From positions 1 through 7,549 of the forward strand of contig CAYTFK010000332.1 of NCBI GenBank assembly GCA_964436865.1: DNA of 7,549 nucleotides, read 5' to 3'. The position numbers and the translations under genes are program-made. Source of the DNA: JAXGPP01 sp964436865. GTDB taxonomy: Bacteria > Planctomycetota > Planctomycetia > Pirellulales > Thermoguttaceae. The notes below the pieces were generated by a model, which worked only from the letters and a program-made list of their open reading frames with translations, was not told where the DNA came from and ran no database searches. This document shows positions 1 through 5,868 of this stretch, piece by piece (within the stretch, counting starts at the first letter, position 1; each line of letters starts with the position of its first letter).

Positions 1-588
1 TATGGCAACGCGACGGCGCGGATCTGGACGATGCGGAGCCGCGACCTGGAGAACTGGGGTGAGCCGGAGCTTCTGCGGGTGAAGGGAAGGAACGTGCCGG
101 TGGAGGCGATGGGTCGGATGATCGATCCGTACCTGGTGGAAGACAAGGACCGACCGGGCCGGTGGTGGTGCTTCTACAAGCAGAACGGCGTAAGCTGGTC
201 GTGGTCGGACGATCTGCGGGAGTGGATCTTTGCCGGGAGCACGGCGGCGGGAGAGAATGTGTGCATTCTTGTCGACGGCGAGGAGTACGTGATGTTCCAC
301 TCGCCACGGACGGGGATCGGCGTCAAGCGATCGAGCAATCTGAAAGAGTGGCGCGATGGCGGGATGCTGGCGCTGGGAGAGGACGAGTGGCCGTGGGCGC
401 GGGGGCGACTCACGGCCGGGTTCGTGCTGGACCTGCGGCGCAACGAGCGGGTGGGAAAGGCGATCCTGTTCTTTCACGGCTCGCGCTACGCGGAGGAGGA
501 TCCGCGGGGCGGATTTGACAATTTTGCGAGCCTGGCAGTGGCATGGAGCGAAGACCTGGTGCAGTGGTTGTGGGCAGGAGGGGAGTGA
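1..588 (+). CDS. Five-bladed beta-propeller glycosidase-like protein (GH43/GH32/GH117-like), 3' part only
   Basis: The reading frame is open from the first base (it begins Tyr-Gly-Asn-Ala) and stops at TGA 586-588, so about 195 C-terminal residues are present and the start lies outside the window. The visible part contains four copies of a Ser-x-(Asp/Asn)-Leu-x-x-Trp motif (SRDLENW, SDDLREW, SSNLKEW, SEDLVQW, at residues 13-19, 69-75, 111-117 and 183-189 of the fragment). This motif is typical of the blades of GH43/GH32/GH62/GH117-type five-bladed propellers, where it sits on the outer part of each blade. A DPYLVED segment near residues 42-48 resembles the blade-start Asp regions of these families. 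The fold family is fairly clear, but the substrate cannot be read. By context it would trim arabinose, galactose or a similar sugar from a polysaccharide. Whether it has an export signal is unknown because the N-terminus is missing. It could also be a non-catalytic propeller. Confidence 0.72.
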   Translation, partial: YGNATARIWTMRSRDLENWGEPELLRVKGRNVPVEAMGRMIDPYLVEDKDRPGRWWCFYKQNGVSWSWSDDLREWIFAGSTAAGENVCILVDGEEYVMFHSPRTGIGVKRSSNLKEWRDGGMLALGEDEWPWARGRLTAGFVLDLRRNERVGKAILFFHGSRYAEEDPRGGFDNFASLAVAWSEDLVQWLWAGGE

Positions 589-609
589 GCCGGAAGGAGC
601 GGAGAGATC

Positions 610-681
610 GTGTGGTGCGGATGTCGTGGCGGCGGGAATGCGGCGGGGGAGGGCTGGACCACAATGGGAGAGCATCTATGA
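610..681 (+). other. Possible small ORF (GTG start, 23 codons) coupled to the next gene by an ATGA overlap
   Basis: A frame starting at GTG 610-612 runs 23 codons to TGA 679-681, which overlaps the ATG of the following gene (678-680) as ATGA, a classic translational-coupling arrangement. An AAGGAG at 594-599 and a GGAG at 601-604 lie upstream of the GTG. The product would begin (M/V)WCGCRGGNAAG and is rich in Gly and Cys, with no recognisable domain. The same frame is also the continuation of the upstream propeller gene past its TGA at 586-588. In GC-rich DNA, short stop-free runs are common, so chance is a serious alternative. Confidence 0.2.
666..670 (+). promoter_or_regulatory. Ribosome binding site deciding the start of the Tat-signal protein
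   Basis: GGGAG lies 7 bases before ATG 678. The same frame is open back to an ATG at 543, but that extension overlaps the upstream gene, is Arg/Gly-rich and would bury the Tat signal. The site and the twin-arginine motif right after ATG 678 together fix the start. Confidence 0.6.
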
Positions 682-2192
682 ACGCTGATCGTCGCGAGTT
701 TCTCAGGGCTGTATCGGCGGCCGGGATCGGGTTGGCGGCGGGGCAGGCAATTCCTTCCTTCGCCGCCGGTCAGGAAGCGAAGGCGGCGGCGAGCGGCTAT
801 CGCCGCCGGATCGCGTTCGGGTGCTGGATCGGCGACATGCGGCGGACGCCGCTGCCCTTGCAGAAGTGGCCCGCGCCGCAGCTTGACGAGGAGGCGGTCG
901 GAAGCTTCATCCGGGCGATGGATGTCCAGCGCGAGGCGGGGTTCAATCTGCTGGACGCCTGGGGGCTCTTTGCGACTTACGGCTACCCGGCCGATGTGGC
1001 GAGCGCGTTTGGCGACAAGGATCGCCGGGCGCAGGCGGCGAGGCTGCTGGGGGCGGCGGCCGAGCGCGGGCTCGGGTACCTGTTCGGGATGGGACTGTTC
1101 AGTTGGGGATACGATGAGATCATCCGGGCCGATCCCGAGGTGCAGGGGCATGACCGCGAAGGCCGGCCGCTTGAGCACGTGATGTGCGGCGCCAAGGAGA
1201 AGGCCTGGGGATACGTCGAGAAGATCCTCGATCATGCGCTCGGTGAATTCGACTTCGCGGGGGTGCACCTGGAGTCGGCCGACCTGGGCTGGTGCGACTG
1301 CCCGGAGTGCGGCGGCAAGTATGGCCGCGTGGGCTACAACGCCCGGCTCAACATCCGCGCGGCGGATTATATTCGTAGCCGATGGCCTGAGAAGCTCGTG
1401 ACGTGCATCCCGATCAACTGGGTGCCGCTGGCCGAGCGGCCGCACTTCAACGAGGCGGAACTGGATGAGATCGTCGCCGTGAGCGGGAACATCGACTGCT
1501 TCATGGACCAGGGCTGGACGGGTACGTTCGTGCCGGATGAGAGCCGCAAGGCTTTCATCGCGCGGCTTGAGTGCGAATATGGGACGTCGGCCGGATTGTG
1601 GGTGTATCACTGCGTGCGGTGGGACCGGGCGGCGTACTTCCTGCCGTACGTGAAACGGACCGGGGCGGCGATCCGCCGGCACTTCGACGATGGGGCGAGA
1701 GCTTCGATGTTCTACCAGGGGCCGATGACCAATCCGGGCGTGGAGATCAACACGGCGGTCGGCGGCCGGTTGCTGGTCAACACCGAGCGCAGCATTGAAG
1801 ATGCGCTGGGCGAGGTGATGGACCGCTACTACCGGCCCAAAGAGGCGGGCGCGCGGCAACGACTGGTGGAGCTTGTGCTGCAGGCCGAGGAGGCGTACTT
1901 CGGCCACTGGGACGCAGCGGCATTTGCCGAGCGCAAGATCGCGATGCCGGGCGAACTGCACCTGACGGGGCTATTCGACGAGACACCCGGCGGTGCCTAT
2001 TATCTGCTCGATCCGTACCTCACGGCGGCAGGGCGGAAGGCATACCGGCAGGAGCTGATTGAACTACTGAAGCAGGTTGCCTCTCTCCGCGGCCAGTGTA
2101 ATGATGAAGGCCGGTTGGAGCGGATCGAGCGCGGGCTGGGGGCGACGCTCGTGCTGGTGAACACGATCCGGTCGGCCAAGGGAGAGGGATGA
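678..2192 (+). CDS. Tat-exported TIM-barrel glycoside hydrolase-like protein, family not identified
   Basis: This 504-residue protein starts with a twin-arginine signal: RREFLR at residues 5-10, then a hydrophobic stretch to about residue 26 and a likely cleavage site near residues 29-30 (PSFAA). It should therefore be exported folded. The mature part alternates predicted strands and helices in the way of a (beta/alpha)8 barrel: IAFGCWIGD near 45, GFNLLDAWG near 88, LGYLFGMGLFSWGYD near 132, FAGVHLES at 193-200, LVTCIPINW near 240, and GLWVYHCVRW near 306. Glu199, at the end of the FAGVHLE strand, is the best candidate catalytic acid; Asp202 and a C206-x-C208-x-x-C211 cluster follow it. Similar Glu/Asp plus Cys-rich loops occur in GH20/GH67/DUF4838-type barrels, but I cannot assign a family. 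The C-terminal 130 residues look helical, with Glu/Arg-rich segments. The neighbouring beta-propeller and GH106 genes support a role in glycan breakdown. The exact reaction is unknown. Confidence 0.8.
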   Translation: MNADRREFLRAVSAAGIGLAAGQAIPSFAAGQEAKAAASGYRRRIAFGCWIGDMRRTPLPLQKWPAPQLDEEAVGSFIRAMDVQREAGFNLLDAWGLFATYGYPADVASAFGDKDRRAQAARLLGAAAERGLGYLFGMGLFSWGYDEIIRADPEVQGHDREGRPLEHVMCGAKEKAWGYVEKILDHALGEFDFAGVHLESADLGWCDCPECGGKYGRVGYNARLNIRAADYIRSRWPEKLVTCIPINWVPLAERPHFNEAELDEIVAVSGNIDCFMDQGWTGTFVPDESRKAFIARLECEYGTSAGLWVYHCVRWDRAAYFLPYVKRTGAAIRRHFDDGARASMFYQGPMTNPGVEINTAVGGRLLVNTERSIEDALGEVMDRYYRPKEAGARQRLVELVLQAEEAYFGHWDAAAFAERKIAMPGELHLTGLFDETPGGAYYLLDPYLTAAGRKAYRQELIELLKQVASLRGQCNDEGRLERIERGLGATLVLVNTIRSAKGEG

Positions 2193-2212
2193 CAGGCGTG
2201 TAAGCGTGCCTG
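2193..2212 (+). repeat. Hairpin immediately after the stop codon of the Tat-signal protein
   Basis: Two 8-base arms, CAGGCGTG and CGTGCCTG, pair over their whole length (six Watson-Crick pairs and two G-U) around a 4-base TAAG loop. It begins at the base after TGA 2190-2192. The position suits a transcript 3'-end or stability hairpin. The lack of a following T-tract argues against an intrinsic terminator of the usual kind. Confidence 0.45.
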
Positions 2213-2238
2213 GGAGCCACTCGGTTGGCTGAACGCAC

Positions 2239-2253
2239 GCCGTCCCCGACGGC
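2239..2253 (+). repeat. Short perfect hairpin in the spacer
   Basis: GCCGTC and GACGGC form a perfect 6-base stem around a CCC loop. A repeat of this size can occur by chance in GC-rich DNA. It is noted because it lies in a row with three other stems in the same spacer. Confidence 0.35.
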
Positions 2254-2291
2254 ACGAACTATCTGAAGCCCTGATACTCCTTGTGGTGAAA

Positions 2292-2324
2292 GCGTCTTAC
2301 CTGCTGGAAACGCAGCCGAGACGC
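2292..2324 (+). repeat. Two-part stem-loop in the leader of the GH106 gene
   Basis: Outer arms GCGTCT (2292-2297) and AGACGC (2319-2324) can extend by a T-G pair, then enclose a 2x2 internal loop and an inner stem CTGC (2301-2304) / GCAG (2312-2315) with a 7-base apical loop. It lies 43 bases before the start of the rhamnosidase gene, so it would sit in the mRNA leader if transcription starts upstream of it. A regulatory role is a guess. Confidence 0.35.
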
Positions 2325-2355
2325 CTGCACGACAATCGATAGAACCGCATTCTTC

Positions 2356-2360
2356 AAGGA
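2356..2360 (+). promoter_or_regulatory. Ribosome binding site of the GH106 gene
   Basis: AAGGA lies 7 bases before ATG 2368, a standard spacing. It supports this start, which also gives a complete signal peptide. Confidence 0.6.
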
Positions 2361-2367
2361 CAGCAAC

Positions 2368-5300
2368 ATGTGGCACCGGTTATTGGCGGCGGCGTGCGCG
2401 GCGGCCCTCGGGCTTGTCACGATCCAGGCAGTAGGCGAGTCGGACCTGGCGGCGGAGTTTCAGCAGCCGCCGGAGACGGCGCGGCCGTGGGTGTACTGGT
2501 TCTGGATGAACGGCAACATCACGCGCGAAGGAATTACCGCCGACCTGGAGGCGATGCACAAGGTGGGGATCGGCGGCTCGCTGATCATGCACGTCAAGCT
2601 CGGCGATATCGGCGAGAGCAAGCTGGGCAACATGCCGCCCGACGGCCCGATCACGTTCATGTCGGACGAGTTCCGCCGGCTGTTCCGGCACGCCGTGGCC
2701 GAGGCCGCACGGCTGGGAATGAAGATCGACATGAACAACGCCGACGGCTTCACCGGCAGTGGCGGCCCCTGGGTGCCAGTCGAGAAGTCGATGAAGAAGC
2801 TCGTCTGGAGCGAGACCGGCGTGACCGGCGGAAAGCGAGTGACGGTCGAGTTGCCGCAGCCGGAGACACTCTTGGACTTCTATCGCGACGTGACGGTAAT
2901 CGCCTATCCGCGGCAGCCTTCACTGTATGACCAGATGAAGGCGGCCCGGCCGACGTTCTCGGCGTCCGGTCCGCGTTTCCGTCCCGGGGCGATCGCCGAC
3001 GAAAATCCCGCAACGCAAACCGCCGTGGCGGGCGCGGGGCTCAAGGACGGACCGCACCTGCTGATCTCGTTTGCCGAGCCTTATACGGCCGACACGCTCG
3101 TGCTTCGGGGAGCTAGGGTCGTTCGCGGCCCGCCGACGGCCACGCTGGAGGTTTCAGACGACGGGATGAAGTTTCGCCCGGTCGGGCCAATCTCGCTCAA
3201 GTGGTACCCGGCCGCGCCGACCAACACGATCCGCTTCGATGCGGAGGCCGCCCGGCATTTTCGCATCCGCTTTGCCGCCGCCAGTCAGCAAGTGACGCTC
3301 GGCGACGTGGCCCTGGGTCGGTCGAACCGGCTCCACTACTGGGAGCCGAAGGCGGGTTTCACCCGGTTCGGCGAATGGGGCGGCGACGCGGAACTCATCA
3401 CCGACCGGAAGACGACGCCTGCAGCGGGGCAGGTCGCGAAAGCCGACCCGGAAACGAGTGGTGGGATCGCGGCGATCACGCGGAGCCAAGTCGTCGAACT
3501 GTCGGGCATGATGAAGGCCAACGGCGAACTGGCCTGGGACGCACCGCCGGGCGAGTGGACGGTGCTGCGGATCGGTTACACGACCACGGGGATCAAGAAC
3601 CATCCGGCCAGCGCCGGAGGGCACGGGTTGGAGTGCGACAAGCTGCACCCGGCGGGCGTCGAGGCGGCGTTTGCGGGGATGCTCGACAAGCTGATCGCGG
3701 ACAATAAGGAATCGATCGGCCGGTCGTTCACGCATGCCCACATCGACAGTTGGGAAGTGGGAATCCAGAACTGGACTGAGGGCCTGGCCGAGACTTTCAA
3801 GCAGGTGAACGGCTACGATCTCGCGCCGTTCTATCCCTTGCTGGTGGCCGGGCATGCGGTGGAAAGCAGCGAGGCCTCGGAGCGATTCCTATGGGATCTG
3901 CGCCGGACGCTGCTGGCGATGATGGCCGAAAACTACCTCGGGCGGATCCAGAGTCTGTGTCACGAAAAGGGCCTGCTCTTCTCGAGCGAAGCGGCGGGAC
4001 GGCAGACGTTTCTGCACAACCCGGTCGGACTGCTGGTCGGCTCGGATCTTCCGATGGGCGAGTTCTGGCCGCATGAGGGCGCACCCCGAGTCGACGGCAA
4101 GGCGGCCGCCTCGGTGGCTCACCTCTACGATAAGCCGCTTGTGGGGGCCGAGGCGTTCACCGGCGGCGGGGCGTTTGCCAATTGGGACGTGCACCCCTAT
4201 CGGCTGAAGCAAATCGGCGACGAAGCCTTCTGCCTGGGGATCAACCATTTCGTGATCCACTACTGCGTCCACCAGGCGTATGAGGGCTTTCGCCCAGGGT
4301 TCGCCATGGGACCGTGGGGAATCCATCTGGACCGGATGAACACCTGGTGGGAGCAGAGCAAGGCGTGGCTGGAGTACCTGGCCCGCTGCCAGCACATGCT
4401 GCGGCAAGGGCAATTCGTGGCCGACGTGCTGTACTTTCCCGGCGAAGGCGCCCCGCACTACCTCGGCAAGCGCGAGAGCCTCAGCGTTCCGCTTCCCGCC
4501 GGGTACGACTTCGACGGCTGCGACCGGCAGACGCTCCTGGAGCGGCTCACGGTGAAGGACGGGCGGCTTGTGGCGCCTTCGGGCATGAGCTATCGATACC
4601 TGATGCTCTCGGACGACCGGACGATGACGCCGGAACTGGCGCGGCGGGTGAGATCGCTGGTGGAAGCGGGGGCCAAAGTGATCGGGCCCAAGCCGATTGC
4701 GTCGCCGAGCCTGCGAAATTACCCGGAGTGCGATGAAGAGGTCCGGCAAATCGCCGATGCGCTCTGGGATTCCGGGCGTGTGATCTGGGGCAAGACATTT
4801 GAGGAGATCGCCGCGGAAGACGGGCTTGCGCCGGATTTTGGCTTCACTTCTGCTTCGGCCGAGGCAAAGGTCCATTACATTCACCGCCGGCTGGGTGACA
4901 CGGATCTGTATTTCGTGGCCAACGGCGCGGATGAAGCGGCCGACATCGTCGCCGAGTACCGCGTTTCGGGGCGGCGGCCCGAACTGTGGGATCCCGAGAC
5001 CGGCAGGATCACACGGCCAGCCGTGTTCGAGGAGATCGACGGCCGAGTCCGGCTCGCGATGCACCTGGAACGGCTTGCGTCGGTGTTCGCGGTGTTTCGC
5101 GAACCGGCGTCCGCAACGCACGTCGTCAGCGTCGCTGCGAAGAACGCACCAGCAGCGTCCGATCATCCGATTGTCTTGAGGCAAGGCCCGGGGGGCGGCG
5201 TCCAGGCTACGGCGTTTGCGCAAGGGGCGTTCGAGTTGAGCTATTCGGACGGCAGCCGGCGGACCATTGAAGTGGCGAGCCTTCCGGACCCCATAGAGCT

Positions 5301-5853
5301 TTCCGGGCCCTGGCAGGTCCGTTTTCCGGCGGGCTGGGACGCGCCGGAGGAGATCGAACTCGATAAGCTGATCTCGTGGACGGAGCACGAGAATTTCGGA
5401 ATCACGCATTTTTCGGGTACGGCGAGTTATCGGACGGCGTTCGAGCGGCCGGCTGTGACGTCCGATGAAAGAGTCTTTCTGGATCTGGGCGATGTCCAGG
5501 TGATCGCCGAGGTGGCGATTAACGGACGTGAGTTGGGAACGCTGTGGAAGCCGCCGTTCCGCGTCGAAATCACCGAAGCGCTCAAGCCGGGCGAGAACGA
5601 GCTTGTGGTCCGCGTGACCAATCTCTGGGCCAATCGGCTGGTCGGCGACGAGCAGTTTCCGGACGATGCTCAGTGGGCCGGTCTTTACCTGCAGTCGTGG
5701 CCCGACTGGTTCCTCGCCGGAAAGCCGCGGCCGGAGCCACGCCGCAAAGCGTTTACCGTGGTCCGGCACTACGATAAGATGAGTCCCCTCCTGCCGTCCG
5801 GCCTGCTGGGGCCAGTCCGCTTGACGGTGGCGAAGACGGTTGAGCTTCCTTGA
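2368..5853 (+). CDS. Secreted GH106 family alpha-L-rhamnosidase
   Basis: This 1161-residue enzyme should remove terminal alpha-L-rhamnose from complex polysaccharides outside the cytoplasm. Residues 1-23 form a Sec signal peptide (MWHRLL, then an Ala/Leu-rich core). The mature protein opens with the GH106 hallmark ARPWVYWFWMNGNITREGI (38-56), followed by TADLEAMHKVGIGG, the start of the catalytic barrel. Residues about 200-320 look like an inserted jelly-roll, with EVSDDGMKFRPVG near 261-273 as in F5/8-type C modules. The catalytic barrel resumes with HIDSWEVGIQNWTEG (458-472) and LLFSSEAAGRQ (536-546). Glu463, Glu541 and Glu595 (VGAEAFTGG) are the candidate catalytic or calcium-site acids. 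FVADVLYFPGEGAP (683-696) and the region to about 800 match the conserved family core. A GH2-like sugar-binding beta domain closes the protein at about 975-1155 (VAINGRELGTLWKPPFRVEI). The length is normal for the family, and I see no break. It is followed after 15 bases by the next gene, probably in one transcript. Confidence 0.93.
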   Translation: MWHRLLAAACAAALGLVTIQAVGESDLAAEFQQPPETARPWVYWFWMNGNITREGITADLEAMHKVGIGGSLIMHVKLGDIGESKLGNMPPDGPITFMSDEFRRLFRHAVAEAARLGMKIDMNNADGFTGSGGPWVPVEKSMKKLVWSETGVTGGKRVTVELPQPETLLDFYRDVTVIAYPRQPSLYDQMKAARPTFSASGPRFRPGAIADENPATQTAVAGAGLKDGPHLLISFAEPYTADTLVLRGARVVRGPPTATLEVSDDGMKFRPVGPISLKWYPAAPTNTIRFDAEAARHFRIRFAAASQQVTLGDVALGRSNRLHYWEPKAGFTRFGEWGGDAELITDRKTTPAAGQVAKADPETSGGIAAITRSQVVELSGMMKANGELAWDAPPGEWTVLRIGYTTTGIKNHPASAGGHGLECDKLHPAGVEAAFAGMLDKLIADNKESIGRSFTHAHIDSWEVGIQNWTEGLAETFKQVNGYDLAPFYPLLVAGHAVESSEASERFLWDLRRTLLAMMAENYLGRIQSLCHEKGLLFSSEAAGRQTFLHNPVGLLVGSDLPMGEFWPHEGAPRVDGKAAASVAHLYDKPLVGAEAFTGGGAFANWDVHPYRLKQIGDEAFCLGINHFVIHYCVHQAYEGFRPGFAMGPWGIHLDRMNTWWEQSKAWLEYLARCQHMLRQGQFVADVLYFPGEGAPHYLGKRESLSVPLPAGYDFDGCDRQTLLERLTVKDGRLVAPSGMSYRYLMLSDDRTMTPELARRVRSLVEAGAKVIGPKPIASPSLRNYPECDEEVRQIADALWDSGRVIWGKTFEEIAAEDGLAPDFGFTSASAEAKVHYIHRRLGDTDLYFVANGADEAADIVAEYRVSGRRPELWDPETGRITRPAVFEEIDGRVRLAMHLERLASVFAVFREPASATHVVSVAAKNAPAASDHPIVLRQGPGGGVQATAFAQGAFELSYSDGSRRTIEVASLPDPIELSGPWQVRFPAGWDAPEEIELDKLISWTEHENFGITHFSGTASYRTAFERPAVTSDERVFLDLGDVQVIAEVAINGRELGTLWKPPFRVEITEALKPGENELVVRVTNLWANRLVGDEQFPDDAQWAGLYLQSWPDWFLAGKPRPEPRRKAFTVVRHYDKMSPLLPSGLLGPVRLTVAKTVELP

Positions 5854-5858
5854 ACTCC

Positions 5859-5865
5859 GGGTGGA
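5859..5865 (+). promoter_or_regulatory. Weak, closely spaced ribosome binding site of the last gene
   Basis: GGGTGGA lies only 3 bases before ATG 5869, closer than usual. Since only 15 bases separate this start from the GH106 stop, translation may depend on ribosomes finishing the upstream gene. No alternative start upstream exists in this frame before the GH106 TGA. Confidence 0.4.
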
Positions 5866-5868
5866 ATC

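Larger units (their letters stand above)
2193..2367 (+). other. Non-coding spacer with a row of four inverted repeats before the GH106 gene
   Basis: This 175-base spacer has no credible gene. Four inverted repeats follow each other on the plus strand. The first is at 2193-2212 (arms CAGGCGTG/CGTGCCTG with two G-T pairs, loop TAAG), starting at the base after the upstream stop codon. The second is at 2215-2230 (AGCCA/TGGCT). The third is at 2239-2253 (GCCGTC/GACGGC, loop CCC). The fourth is at 2292-2324 (GCGTCT/AGACGC enclosing CTGC/GCAG). None is followed by a T-run, so none is a textbook Rho-independent terminator. I see no convincing -35/-10 pair. The spacer could end the upstream transcript, carry a promoter for the rhamnosidase gene, or form a structured leader. 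Confidence 0.55.

Noticed and set aside
543..677. Upstream extension of the Tat-signal protein to ATG 543
   Set aside because: It would overlap the propeller gene, add an Arg/Gly-rich stretch, and bury the twin-arginine signal. ATG 678 has its own ribosome binding site and places the signal at the N-terminus.
486..1961. Long minus-strand open frame (491 codons) opposite the Tat-signal gene
   Set aside because: Its translation is Arg/Pro/His-rich with no recognisable domain, and it lies opposite a gene with a clear Tat signal and barrel-like pattern. In GC-rich coding DNA the antisense frame is often open by codon bias.
2281..2310. Possible promoter with TTGTGG as -35
   Set aside because: No convincing -10 hexamer occurs at 16-18 bases downstream (TGGAAA is a poor match), so it was not annotated.
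2335..2340. ATCGAT palindrome before the GH106 gene
   Set aside because: A six-base palindrome is expected by chance and has no partner site nearby to suggest an operator.
2020..2376. Minus-strand open frame across the spacer before the GH106 gene
   Set aside because: It has no recognisable domain and runs into both flanking plus-strand genes; the spacer is better explained as non-coding with inverted repeats.
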